DNA of 64,000 nt from the NCBI GenBank assembly GCA_022985045.1, contig CM040969.1:44613770-44677769 (forward strand), in the 5' to 3' direction. The notes below the pieces were generated by a model that was not told the DNA's origin, searched no databases, and worked only from the letters and a program-made list of their open reading frames with translations. The DNA is from Macadamia tetraphylla. Its lineage: Eukaryota > Streptophyta > Magnoliopsida > Proteales > Proteaceae. Position numbers and translations under genes: made by a program. The first letter of the stretch is position 1. Each line of letters starts with the position of its first letter. Below, one piece after another: positions 11,111-24,544 of the stretch.

Positions 11111-12514
11111 AATTGAGTTTTTATACAGGAACTGACCTGAAGGTTTGTGGCTTGTTTTAGGTAGCGAAATCTTGTAAAGAGCGAATGCATCAGCTAGTGA
11201 AAGAAGAGCTGGAGAATCGGGAAGTAACTACAATAGAGTGGAAGGAAACGATGGAGCGAAGTTTCTCTCGTATGGACAAAGAGGTGTCGGAAAAAAGTAG
11301 CGATGTACCAAGGACGAATTGCAGGTGCGAACTCCAGACGCAAGAGTGCGACGCCGTAGGATCAACCGCAGTAGTTGCCATCGTAACTCCGGACAAGATC
11401 ATCGTCACTAACTGTGGTGATTCTCGTGCCGTACTGAGCCGTGCTGGAAAGGCCGTTCCGCTCTCCACTGATCATAAGGTGATAATGAGATTTATCGAAA
11501 TTTATTATAAAATCTCTGCATTCAATATCAATAAAAACTTGAAGAGGCCAGTGTAGAAAATTGAAAACATACAAGACGAAGGAAACTTCGCTAGATCTGG
11601 AGTTCACATAATTTAATGTGTTTGATGGCTCGATTCTCAAACAAACCAGAAAAATGTGGTTAGATGTATCAATTCACGGTCGAGTCGTGATCACCTTGTT
11701 TTGGGCTAGCTTCTTGTTATGGATTTAGCCATTGGAACCGGATGCTTAGCTCGCGTCTGGTTGTCTGCTGTACCTGAAGGGGGTTCATTGATTCTCTGGA
11801 GCTATTCTCTGGCAAATATTGGAATTCGTTGTATTGAATCTGTGATTTCTTAGTCCGTTGGACTGATCCGTCGGGAGTACGAATCCAAACATTCTGATCA
11901 ATCTGAAGAGATTCAAACAGTAGATCTGTATCATCGCCTCTTCATTTCGCGCGCCTTTCTTCAATCAATAATAATTTAAACATAGGATGACAAATTTGCT
12001 TTCCTTGTCATGTCCTTTTTCTTTAGAACTTGGGATCTGCAACAGAAGATTTTTATTTATTTTTCCTGAATTTGGGTTTTATTTTTATATGGTTCACAGC
12101 CTGATCGGCCGGACGAGCTTGCCCGGATACAGGCAGCCGGAGGGCGGGTAATATACTGGGATGGACCAAGAGTTCTTGGAGTTCTGGCCATGTCAAGAGC
12201 AATAGGAGACGATTACTTGAAGCCTTTCGTGATATCGGAACCGGAGGTGACGATAACTGATCGGACGGAAGAAGATGAGTGCCTGATACTGGCGAGCGAT
12301 GGGTTATGGGACGTAGTGTCCAACGATACCGCCTGTAGTATTGCACGGATGTGCCTCTCTGGCCAAGCTCCGTCACCTCCTTTCCTCCGGCGGGAAATGG
12401 AGTCGCGGCGACAATTCCTCCGATGCCTCCATGTTACTGACTAAGGTGGCCCTTGCTAGGCATAGCACGGACAATGTCAGTGTGGTCGTTGTCGATCTCA
12501 AGAAAGACGCGTAG
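10519..12514 (+). CDS. PP2CA: clade-A protein phosphatase 2C (PP2CA/AHG3 type), frame-disrupted in last exon
   Basis: Negative regulator of ABA signalling: a Mg/Mn-dependent Ser/Thr phosphatase that inactivates SnRK2 kinases and is itself inhibited by PYR/PYL receptors. Exons: 10519-11052, 11161-11478, 12100-12514, all with GT-AG borders. The start (MAEICCVVGE) matches the PP2CA/AHG3 N-terminus and is the first in-frame ATG. Motifs: SVCGRRRDMEDAV, FGVYDGHGCSH (DGHG at residues 172-175), CDAVGSTAVVAIV, NCGDSRAVL, and VLAMSRAIGDDYLKP. W304 in VIYWDG is the receptor-lock Trp position. Within 12361-12440 the frame moves by +1: the exon frame stops at 12442-12444, while SDASMLLTKVAL and TDNVSVVVVDLKKDA continue in the next frame to the stop at 12512. 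If read straight, the product lacks the final metal-binding Asp (TDN). With one base removed, the length would be about 421 aa, near the family's 400. Whether this is a pseudogene or a sequence error is open. Confidence 0.92.
11065..11108 (+). repeat. (CT)22 microsatellite in PP2C intron 1
   Basis: An uninterrupted CT dinucleotide run of 22 units. It starts 12 bases after the 5' splice site (GT at 11053) of a 108-base intron, so it makes up about 40 percent of the intron and forms an extended pyrimidine tract. Confidence 0.95.
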
Positions 12515-15500
12515 CTTGACAGCTTCAGATTCTCTCGAGTTTCTTTTTTTTTTTAATTTGAATTAGTACCGTGTGGTGGTATTTTGTTATCTTCACCGGT
12601 CTTAGTTTAGGATTGTTTTAGGGTTTTTTTTTTTTTTTTTTAATTCCTTTTCTGGATTGAAACTTGGAAAATCCTCCAGGGAGAAAGGAAGGAAAAGGAG
12701 AGGGAGGGTTGGTTACGGTAATTTGTATTAGAGAGATTTCAAATGGACAAAATCCATGGAAATAGAGAGAAGAAATAGTGGAGAAAAAAAATCCATCTCT
12801 TTGGCCTCTAATGTGGAAATATATATATATATATATATTTTTAATACATAAATGAATATTAATGCATTAAACACTTCGTGTGAATGGTTCAAGTTGTATT
12901 TAATGAGAGTTGAATTTAGGATGTGTATAGGTTTGAATTTAAGTTAGTTGTTCATCAATTACGCTATCTCTTGATGTATTAATGTATATATTATATCATA
13001 TAAATTCAGAAAAAATATATTAAATATTTAAATTAATTTTATTTTTATTCAATTTGTATTACCTAGCAACTTGATATTAGTGATCAGATCGTGGAACGTG
13101 AGTATATTAGGATTATAGCTAATCAATATCAGGTATCGTGCTGATACAGATATCAAAACCGATTGGACATATTAGGCTTATTTATTAGAGATTAAAAAGC
13201 TATTTTTGATAAATAAAAAATCAGCTAAGCTCATGGGCGTGAGTGGACACAAATATTTATTTTCTGTCACAGGGTAAACCACGGGTCTCCGTGACAGATT
13301 TTACCATTGGACAACAATAGACAATAAATTCTTTCCTTCTCTTCTACCCTGAGGTTTGTATTTTAATGACAATAGGTGATGACATTTTGTCTAAATAGTA
13401 AATATATGTGATAAATAAGAGAATGCCAAAGATTTGAGTCATGAAATTTTTTAATTCTTATAAAAATATCTTTCTTACATCGAACAAGTACTTTAGATCT
13501 GATAAAATATTCCACAAAAAAAAAAAAAAAAAATCTGATAACATGATTTTATGAATAAAATTTGAGTGGTTAACTAGATCATGTTGTTGCATTGAAACCT
13601 ATAAATTTTAACTAATTCAGTTAACGTTAAATTTGATAAAATGAAATGGTTGAATAATTTTATTATACATATTCATCTATATAATAAAAATATGGGAATC
13701 TTGTTTTAACTAGTTAAAACGTGTATAAAGCACATATAATATGATTTATTATTATTTTGTTTTATATGTATTTTTTCTTAAATTGCATTAAAAGATATAG
13801 GAAAAAAATCATATTATTTAAATTACATTATAATACAATGTATATCTATTTTTTAACCTAAAAAAACTTCATTCTAGAAAATTATAGAAATTAGGGATAA
13901 AAAATAATTCTCTTGAAATTCTCTCTCATATTTTCCTTTCAATGTTAGACTAAAACTAAAAATTGAATCAAAAGTTGAAAGAAAATGTTAGATTACAACT
14001 TGAACTGAATAAGTCAATCATACTTTAAAAGACAAATTGAAAGTTTTGAATCTTAAAAATATAATAAATATTTCTCTACATGGATGTACATTTATCCTTT
14101 TTATTTGTATTTTTTTCAATCCCATATATACCTTTCTAAATTGTATTATTGTATTTCAATTTTATTTCTCTTTCCATTTTTTTTCCAAAGCTTTGGACCA
14201 TTTTAACTGTAAGTTCAAATCCATTTTAAACCTATACCAAAACATTGTATTTTTGTTGTACACATTTTAACTATTTTGTTGTACACATTTTAACTAACTA
14301 TATATTAAATATATATACATATCATATTACACAATATGGTTTGTCCGTATGTACCTATCAATTGTATGAGTTTATTAAACCAAAATTATAGATAATAATA
14401 TATAAATAATCATGTTTTTATGCACATTAGTATGTATATGGTCGTACCTTACAACCGTTGGATGGGTGTGGGGGAGACAGAAGTTTAATTACCCATCCAA
14501 CAGTTGAAGGCACGACTATTATATACGTATACCGTTGTGTATAAATTTTTTTATCATAAATTAATGTTGAGACTATTTTTTTTTTTCATCTTAATTTAGA
14601 ATTATATGAAAATAAGAATAAGATGAATAATGGTAGGTCATCAATCAGATCTTGCGGTATAAAATGCGTGTGGTGTCAGAAATATGAGGTCCCACATGTT
14701 TTGTTTTTGTGGTGATAATGCATATAAGGCTAAGGTCCCCATATCTCATATTTATTTGGCTGCCTTAATTATGTTGGCTGATTTGGGGGGATTTGGAAGG
14801 GAATAATTAAGAGAGGGCAGATGGCAAACGTTGATCAGACTTGAGAGGGGAATTATGTGTGCATGTTTCTAGCAGTGATTCTTGACTTGCTCATTTTGTT
14901 GGATTTGTAATGGCTCACCACCTTTGTAAGCAATCAGGCATACAATGGAAAGGAATGGAAATAGAAGTTTTCAAGGCAAAATTGACTCTCTATTTCCCCA
15001 CCTCTTTAATATATGTATATATATATATATATATATTTTTTTATTATTAAAAGGTGAGGGTTGGTTTTGGGTAGGTGTGGGTTTGGTCTGCATTTTCAGA
15101 ATATTTGAATTTGAGAATCATAAGACACTTCCTCTTATAGGAACTCTAAGGATTGAGAGTGGGAGCACAACCCCTTTTGAGAATTTTTTTTTCCCTGCTT
15201 CTTTATGGGGGATAAAGCCTTGAGAAGGATTGGATATGGTAAATGCATAGACCATCGAGGAAGGGGTCTTTGCCATGTGGCAGATCTAAGAGTCTAAATT
15301 TGTGTGGAGAAGTACAAACCAAGATGGATTACAATTAAAACAAGGGAAATACCAATTATAAGGGTTTAAATTATGTGTTTGACTTTTAAATTTGACATGT
15401 TGCACCATTTCAGCCTCTCCCTTCACTATTCATGCAAAGTAGGCAAGACTTTTTTTTTTTTTTTTTTTTTTATTTCACATTTTTCATTCATTAGTTCCTC

Positions 15501-17020
15501 ATCATATTAGATTGGAGAAGCAATGAAAATGAAATTAGTATCTCTCACAATTTACAAATGAAAAAGGCATCACCAAATATGTAGAATGTTGGAGGGTTTA
15601 ATTCAAAACTTTGAAGTATTAGATGGAAAGAACTCATCAAATATATCAACTAATGAGAGATTACAACTCCATAATTCCAATCATTTAAACACAATCTGCA
15701 GAAAAGTTAACTAGATTTTCCGTAATCTCCACAATTAAAAGCCAGAAGAGAGAGAGAGGATCCCCAGAAAGAATCCTTCTGATCATCTCAGGCCTTCCAA
15801 TCCAATTCTTGAATCGTTCATTTCCATTGATGAAAAAAACATTTTAAATGAGATCTGAGATAATATATATTGCATCTTTACATGCATTCTCAAGTCATTT
15901 ACGCATCCAATGCTCATAATTCTTTCTAGAGCCTTTTTTTTTTTTTTTTTTGAAATTTTAACTTTTTTTTTTTGTTGTTGAGATTAATTAAAAGGCAAAA
16001 GCAACCCCTAAATATCAACATATTAAAGTTTTAGAAACACACTGTAGGTTTGACTATAATTCCTTCTAATTCTAGATTGTCATACACTCATACCATACAA
16101 TGATGAAAATACATGAAAGTAATCAAGATGGGTATTCTCATCATTTCATATACTCTATGAACAAAAGTGCTGTAATAGGGTGAGATATTGAAAACTTGGT
16201 TTTAAATTTCGGCATCAGCCTTAGTCTTTGTACTAAAATTTTGAAAAAAAAATAACGCTTTTTCATTTTTAACATTGCACCGATCAATACCGTATTTTGA
16301 AGCCATGATTAAAATGAATCATTTGCTAGGATTGTCTCCATGATATTGAAATTTAAAAATAAATAATTATTTTTTTTCAGTAGGAATCTTTATGAGTAGC
16401 TTTTAAACAACCAATTTTCAATGGGAATCTTTTTCAGGATTTTGATTCTTGCACCTGATCCCTCCCTCTCATCTACAAATCCCACACGGCCTCTTCTACC
16501 TCCAACATCTCCGTAGCTAACCATACAACAAAACAGAACCTACGTGTCTCACCCAAAGCCAACAGCTCCTCTAAATATTATTCCACGACTAGTCATTAGC
16601 CACCAGGTTCGAAACAGACTTGTCTTTGGTTACAGTTCTTTGATGTCTCTCAAGCATATTCTTTTGGTCTATTCATTCAACTAACCACAAACTCCTGACC
16701 TAATTGAAGTTTTATTTCCATTAAAGACCTCAGAAAATTTCTACAATTCAGTTCATGGAATGTCCTGATGAGCTTGATTTAGAAGAAAGGCTTTTGCATT
16801 CATGCCATGGGCAGGAGTGAGTGATAGGAACATGTTGACGACAACAAATTCTTATAAAGATTTCATTCACATTGTCGCACACTTAAAAATTACAACCTGC
16901 CTTCTACCAATTAAAAAGGAAATACCAGGCATGAGAGGTGAAGGAAACACATCAGAAAATCGAGATGCTCTTATCCTGAAAACCAATTCTCTGATCTCAA
17001 ACTAGTCAAAAATCTCTTTG
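12515..17020. other. intergenic DNA between convergent PP2C and SMO2 genes
   Basis: No gene recognised. The first few hundred bases are presumably the PP2C 3' UTR, and the last few hundred the SMO2 3' UTR. The rest is AT-rich with (TA)n runs at about 12820-12839 and 15015-15036, poly-T tracts at about 15450-15472 and 15937-15972, and a long imperfect hairpin at about 14415-14550, listed separately. Confidence 0.5.
14415..14550. repeat. long imperfect hairpin (MITE-like)
   Basis: The left arm contains GGTCGTACCTTACAACCG then TTGGATGGGT. The right arm contains ACCCATCCAACAGTTGAAGG then CACGAC, which is the inverted copy with a few mismatches. Weaker pairing extends outward (ATGCACATTAGTATGTATATG against TATACGTATACCGTTGTGTAT). 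The loop is about 23 bases. It could be a small foldback transposon or a transcribed hairpin; no target duplication was identified. Confidence 0.6.
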
Positions 17021-20000
17021 CTATTTCTGCTTTTCGCCAGCTTCAGCTCCACTATTGAGGGCCTTCAATTTTCTGTAACCCTTATCTGTACCAAATATCC
17101 TGACAGGATAAAACAGGAGCATAAAGAACAAGTCAGCACAGAATAAACTTCTTAAACCATAGAGGGCTTTAAAGGAATCCACAATAGTCAGCATCAGAGT
17201 CCAATGGGGGAAGCATGTTCTGATTCTTAACAAAACATATTCCTAATGTTTCTCAATCAATAGCATGTAACAAACGGTACATCATGCAACATTGGGCCAG
17301 TATCATTGACAGATGTTGACAGAACAAAGCATATGACATAGGCTGAAATAAGTTAAGACAAAGCATTCGGCTATATGTTGAACCCAATTCTCTAATGTGT
17401 ATGATGACATGGGCAGAAAAGAGGATGCTTTACATCCATATGCTGAAATAAGTTAAGCAAAAGGCAATTTCTTTTCTAACTTATTTGTCCCCATTGCTTA
17501 TGTGAAGGGCATAAACACACAGAAAACCATAGAATCAGATTCTAGCTATAAGCCTATAAAAGTGAAGAAAGAGTTATTTGGTTACTTTCTAACATCAGCA
17601 GAAGGGAAAAACACTCAAAAACAGTACCAGAATTTTTTCGCAAAGCTCTGAAGGCACAATCTAAATCTAAATCTAAATCTAAATTACTACCCATTCTGTA
17701 CATTTCCCCAAATTGTAAGTTAGGACCTTATCACCAAGAACAAAATTTATAATTCTCCATGTCATAGAGCATGCATAGAGAATTATCCAAAGCTAAAATT
17801 CCCTCTGCATTTGTGGCCCAGGTAAAATCTGTACACTTTATCCCAAAAGTATCATATCTTTATGGTTTGTACAATTATATCATTGTTTTTAAATCACCAA
17901 TTTAGCAGCCCATAGAAGGGGACTACGTCACCAAAGAATCATAAAGTGAATTGGTTGAACAGGCTATCCAAGGAATTCAAACAGGTATGAATCATCCAAC
18001 CTGGAACAGCCAATGAAGTTCTAATTTGAACCGTCTTTTTCTTGTGAATAGTGATTGACACAGCTGGAATAGCCACTTGGTGGGAAGTCAAACAGTCAAC
18101 ACAGCCATCTCAAGCTCGGTTTCAAACCCTGGGCCCACATGACACTGTCATGGTATGCCTTAAAATCACAGGCAACCCCAGGGTCAGAGAAACTCAAGCA
18201 GTTCACCAACGAACAACCAATTTGATCACGTTCAGCACAAATGGATCCTGGCACACATAATAATAAAGCCCATGCCAGCAGACCTATTTTCCTTCTTATA
18301 TCTTCTTGCACTCACTTTCACAGATCTTGTCAACTACCCTAACTGAAGGTGGAGGCGGCATGGAGCTATGTTGCCCTCTTATAAATTCTTTCTACCTTTC
18401 TACTCATAAAAAAAAAAAAAAATGGCATTGACAAATAGAATGGGGGGAGATCCTTAAAAAAGAAAGTTACTTGTTCTTCTTATGGTTCTTGGCAAGAGTT
18501 CATGCTAACTGACCACGAAAAAACAAGATTTAAGTCTGTTATCAACCATCAAGAAAGTTCCAAAACTTAAAGCAATATGATTATTTAGTCCCCAGCTTGC
18601 ATGTAAATTGTTGGGAACAATCCCACATCGATCAACTCTGAAACCTCGAATTTCTACATATGCCAATTGGGCCTCTCCACTTAACAGCTTAAGCTTTTGG
18701 ATTGGACACTTGAACAGGAAAGATATGAATTACCACAGAACATGTTATTAACAGTGTCAAACAAAAAGACTATTTGCATTTACAAGTCTAAGGAAGTACC
18801 ACAAAATCTTACATGTGAACATCATTTCATGGATTAAGACAAGATTACACAGTTTAAAAAGCATCTCTAGCACAAATGAAAATACATGAGTCCCAAATAA
18901 CTTACCAGTCCATGTAAACAAAAGTCGACGAGTAGTTACCGGACTTGGTATAAAGTAAACGATGATGATAGTCATGAAAATCAGCACTGTAAAATTGGAA
19001 GGAGAAGGAGAACATTTCAGGCACAGCAACATAAAATAGAGAAACACCTCACCAACCAGCAAGCAAACATCAACTCACCCTCCATACAAAGGAAACAAAT
19101 TTGAGAGGCACCATGGGAAATTATAACCACAATGTGCCTCCACTGTCTCCAAGACCCTTAATACCATCCATAACCACAGAGTCAACAGATGAGGACCAGT
19201 TATAGCAGGACCAACAATGGTAGCAAATCCAAGGAACAAAATCTCAGCAGGATGAGCATATTCAGAAGTCAGTCCAAATGGAGTAGCATATCTGTCCATT
19301 ATAAAAGATAACTTATAAGGGCAGCAAAGAAAGAAATGAAATCAACCTTTAATTATAAGCAAAAGATACGCTACTTACTCGTGATGAACACTGTGGACAT
19401 GCTTGTACAACCATTTTGTATGCAGAATCCTGTGGCCCCAGTAGAACACAAAATCCTCGATAATGAAGTAGAATAGTATCTGCAGCAAAACTACTTTCCT
19501 GAAAAAACATAAATTTCTATAATCACTTCAAGCACATTGCTGAATAAAAATAAGTGTACTGCGTATTCTTATAAACACCAAAAAAGAATTGATACAACTT
19601 GTTCAGAAACAATAAAAGTTTAAGCTAGAGTCTAATGCTTGGAAATTAGAAGATTTAGCATCTAAAGAACCTGAAAATACCAGGACGGCAATGGCAGAGT
19701 ACTTTTCATGCCCATGAATCTGAATACAGGATAGGACAAGATCATAAGCGGCAAGTTCACACTGATATGATACAACAAAAGGCGCACAATACATTTCTCC
19801 TGAGCAGCGGGGGTGTTATTTTTGGACTGCAGATAACCACAATGACCTCATCAGACCAGAAATGCGGTTCATGAATGTTAAAATATTTATATAAAGAAAA
19901 TGAAAAAAGGATTGGTGATGATTAAAATCTTAACATTCATATTTTGAACCCACAATGCAATCCAATCCAACTGCATCTGAATCCTAGGCACAAATACCCT

Positions 20001-23000
20001 AAATAACAATATCACAATTTGTGACTTAAATCTGAAGTCCTATCAAATTTCACAACTTGTGTTTCACAATTCATAATCAAAACATTCATATTTTCTTGTG
20101 AATAACAAACAACAATAAACATTACCACAGATCATGTTGTTTATGTACATACAAACAACAAGAAACATAAAAAATAATAATAATAAATAAATAAATAAAA
20201 TAAAAATAAAAAATAAAAAATTATGCCAACTAATCTGCCGAAAAGATACTTATAGGCTATCTCTACAGTCTATACACAGAAGAAATCCTCACATTCATCC
20301 ACAAATTTTTATATTTTCCAACCAATGCAACTGATCAGCAGGAGGCAATTGATTTTTACTATGTTATGTTTGCATCATTTATATTACATAATGCTGGTTC
20401 AGTTGGGCATATTAAGTTATTAACTCATCTATTTTTAGAAGCCGCACACTCAGAGATAATTGAGAAAAATCTGTCAAAAAACATGTGATGAAAAATAACC
20501 ATGTTCACGTATAAAGAAAACACTAAGAGAAAGAGAGACCTAAGGTCCACTAATTGGAAGAGTAGAGAACTACAACAGGAGAGTGATCCAAACCACATAC
20601 AAGCTCATTATATAACAATAGGCTTTGGTGAGAAAAATGGTAAATATATATATATATATATATATATTTTAAATCTTGGTATACACATGTTTTCCCATTA
20701 TTTATGATATTCTTTACACTAAATTCAGATCTAATATCATGAAGAGGACTCCTTGGGGAAAATCAATTGTTAAATGGGAAGACCCCAACTTGGATTTTCC
20801 ATGTGTCAAGTTTAATAATAGCAATTTAAACCTTGTATTTTTAGCAGTTGTACCAGAGTGCCCAAATTTGCCAAAATTGAAATTTTAACTGATGTTTTGG
20901 AATTCTATATCTCCATGCGGTGAAACCATACTGGGCTGAAACTTAACAGACTAATATTAAGGCAATGTGGACAACATGTCCACAATATTTGGGCCCCAAA
21001 AGAGTGACAATTGGCAGAGATTTGAGCTGCCAAGAAGATATTTGCCACAAACCATAAATAAAAAGTATGTCCACGTGAATAATGGAAAACCACATACATT
21101 GAGACTATCATTAGTAATGTAAAAGTTCTTTGGTAGTTATATATGTTCTCAGTTTAATAGGTTGGTACTCATGAGATAATTAGGCAAAGCCTCTGGCACA
21201 GAGCAGTTCATGTATGAGTCAAACTGATTTCTCTAAGTTTTAGAGGAGAACTCAAAGCAAAAACGGTATATCTGGATTCAATCCATATCTGTAGCTGAAT
21301 CGATATTCAGGATATAGTACGACCATATTTGACCAGGTTAACATTCAGTCCAATTACGATGACACATAAACCCTCCCATAATCTAAACACAATAGAAAGT
21401 TAAATGAATATTACAGTTCTTTTTTTTAAGTTATATGCTACTGCAAGCATGGTCTGGTGATAGCCTCTACTGGTCAACTGGTCTTTCTTCTCTCTCCCAC
21501 TGTTCAACTTCAGATCTGAATTTCCAGCTCAGGTGTGATCTATCTATATTCTCTCTTCTACATTCTTATTCTTTTTCTTCATTCCTACAGAAGATCTTAT
21601 CCATTGTCCCATCTAGTTTCTTTTCCTTTACTTGCTTGTTATTGCTTCCGAACTGCAACTCTAACCTTCTGAGAGTTATCAGAATAGTTTCAGAGCTTTT
21701 ATATACATATGATCATTACTGACTTAATTTTCTTCAGTTCTTGGTTTCACTTATTAACTATCTATTCTGTCCACATTCTAGCCCCCAACTATTTCTATTG
21801 ATCCTGGATTGTTGTCGTGGTTCCAGGCTTCCAGCAGATGCTTCTAGATTCTTTCTAGAACTCTAAACCACCACACTCCCTAATCCTGACAGAAATAATA
21901 TCACTAGAGCTGAAGGCAGAAGCCACAATCACAGAACAGTCAGTATGTGGGCCTATGTGGAGAAGGTCAATTCAATTTTCTAATTTTGAGGGAAGTATGC
22001 ATTAGTTTGTATTGCATAGAGAAAGAAATGTGGCATACAAGAAAGTTCAAAGCACTGTCAAAGCTCTTATAGCACATAGCAATGCTAACATTAAAGTCAT
22101 GATAAAGGATATTCAACCAGAGAGTAACACTATAAAGCTTGACTACAGAGAACTATACCATTATGGAGAGCATCAACAACCAAGTACTTGAAGAAACAAC
22201 AATAAAATGCAGCAAGCGAATGTTTAAAGAGTCACCAGCTCTCCTTCAGGCATCCCCTCAACAGCCTCTTGCTTTGTTCGTTGAGGGGGCAAACAACCCG
22301 CCAATGAGGTGAAAACCAGAACACAGCTGGGAATTGCATTAATAGCAGAATCCATTCCCAACTACGTGACTATTGACTCACTATCACATACCACACATTT
22401 TCAGGGATTTGAAGAATCCCACAAAGAGGACCCGTCGAGCAACCACTCTCTTTATTTTTCAAATTGGAAATCTGAGAAAAGATAAGGTACCTGAATCTTG
22501 TACTTGCTCAGATATCCTGCTCTTTCAATAAATATGAAAGGAAGTCCCGACAAGAAAAAGACACTTTCGTGAAGAAAGAAACTTCCCAGAGAAGCCAGTT
22601 GAAAATCACTGAAATGAGTGATCAGGTACTGTATCACATACAACAAGAAGTTTATAATCAGGTAAGAAATATATTTCGTGAGAATTGAAGTTACCAAAAT
22701 ATTGTAAATAAAACACATGTCGAACTCAATCATCACTACTGAGTGCAGATCCGCAAACAGAAACCATTTTTAACTTAGGAGATATCATCAAGGAGATAAC
22801 TACTTGCAAATATTCAGTAATTAACAACATTATACTCCAATAGAAAGAAGAAAAACAAAGACGTAAAAAGAGAAGGGAGGGGGGGAAAAAAGGAAAATAT
22901 AACTAATTATCACAGCATGCAGATTAACCGGAATGTGGATAGATAGGTGGGAATGTCAAGAATTCCAGGCGTTACGTTCCTCCGTCTACTAGTTGAAGAT

Positions 23001-23531
23001 GAAAGATAATCAAGACAACATTTGTCGATTCTAAAGAGTCTTCGAGCATCCATTTATATCGACTCCTCTTCCATCAAACAGAAAATGGAAGGTGGGAGAA
23101 GATCTCAACCAGAGAGAGGGGGGGAAAATGTCGAACTCTAGTCATCGAGCACTTGATTTAGCATCATCATTGAAGAACGATTCAAATCTTATCATCTGAA
23201 AAACAAATACCGCATGCCGATAAAAACCAGTCTTCTTGAAAAAAAAAAAAAAGTTTCCGAACCATTACACTCCGAAGTATGCAATTCTCGAATCATAGAG
23301 AAATCCAGCAATTATTAAGCAAGATGAAATAATTTTTCCCTTCTTGATTCTTGAAGTAAGAGAAAACTTCAAAAAATCCGAAACGCCGGCAGAAACAGAA
23401 CAGATGATTTCCGATAAACATAAAGCTGTACAACCGGGAAGAAAAAAAATTGCAATTGAATGTACAAGTATCAGCAGTAGCAATAGAAGTAGGAACGGTA
23501 CCAGCCAGCCAGATTCGAGAACGGACGCCAT
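17021..23531 (-). CDS. SMO2: C-4 methylsterol monooxygenase 2 (sterol C-4 methyl oxidase, SMO2 type)
   Basis: ER-membrane non-haem di-iron oxidase that removes the second C-4 methyl group (4-alpha-methyl sterols) in plant sterol synthesis. Seven exons in transcript order: 23531-23502, 22628-22491, 19826-19681, 19498-19379, 19291-19079, 18986-18906, 17099-17021. All splice junctions are GT-AG and the phases join into 268 codons plus stop, against 266 aa from memory for Arabidopsis SMO2. The start MASVLESGW matches the family. Three histidine clusters that bind iron are complete: H127-x3-H131 (GHRILHTKW), H140-x2-H143-H144 (HSVHHE), and H220-x2-H223-H224 (HDYHHR). Hydrophobic stretches match the membrane segments (FQLASLGSFFLHESVFF, QILFYFIIEDFVFYW). 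The sequence EYAHPAEILFLGFAT places it with SMO2 rather than SMO1. Exon 1 is only 30 bases. The 5' UTR side carries a GA/CT run near 23590-23612. Confidence 0.94.
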
Positions 23532-24544
23532 TAGAATAGACGAGAAAAGCTCGATCGCAGGCGAGTGAGAGAGAGAAGATTGTGGATTGAGAAAGAGAGA
23601 GAGAGAGAGAGATGGTGAAGGAGAGGAGAGGGAAAGGAAGAGAGCTGGACTGTGAGTGTGAGCCCTATTTTGGTCGAAGTCGAAGACACGACACCACCAT
23701 TAGTCGATTAGCATCACCACCACCACCACGGCCATGACAGACTGTCCATGTGGGGAATCGAGTTTTATTTGCTTCCCTCCTTTTTAAATATACAGAATAT
23801 CCTGTACTCCCTCCTTTCAGTCCTGTCCCATCCTGTTCATTGCTCTATGATTCGGGTCGGAATCGACCCTGGCCCATCCGGAGGTATTCTAAGGTTTTTT
23901 TTTTTGCTTGATTCAACCCGATTCATCCCGGTTTGGTTCGGAATTGACGATGATCAATCTAGGGTGTCGATCTGGGCCAGAATCGGGACCAGCAGGCCCA
24001 GGACCGGATTAGAATCATTTGATTAAAAATTGCAATTGATCGGAATCAATTATTAAAATCAAAATTAAATTGATTATTCAGTTATAATCAATTAAATACT
24101 GATTATAGGGTTACATATTTTATAAGTTTTTGTAGTTTTTATGATTATAGGGTTACATATTTTATAAGTTTTTGTAGTTTTTTATGATAGATTATGTATG
24201 ATTCTAATATATGAGTTTAAAAATATTTCTTTTAGACTTAACTTACTAACATTTTGGTCTTTGAAGGAAAAAAAAAAATTACCTTCTCACAATAAAGAGG
24301 TGAAGAATTCATCTTTCCTTGGGGCTTACTGATATAAACAAATTAAAATAATTAATTAATTAATTAATTAAAATATGATTAATCAATATCGATTTCTATG
24401 TTTCAATTTTTCTTGTTTTCTTGTATGATTTTGGTGAGAAAATCTCGAAGGATGAATAAAGAGATTTTTTCTTAGATTCCCAACCGAAATATTGTGTAAA
24501 ACTGATATGTTTAATACTGAATTATGAAACAAGGAAGAAAATTT
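23532..24544. other. SMO2 upstream region
   Basis: Contains the likely SMO2 promoter and 5' UTR (a GA-rich run at about 23590-23612, CT-rich in the transcript), then a GGTTCGG/ACCCGATT-type low-complexity stretch at 23850-24010 reminiscent of hAT subterminal sequence. A 42-base tandem duplication lies at 24101-24185 (second copy begins 24143). No coding gene seen. Confidence 0.5.

Noticed and set aside
23850..24010. hAT element near SMO2
   Set aside because: GGTTCGG-like words occur, but I found no paired TAGGGGTGTCAA ends or target duplication.
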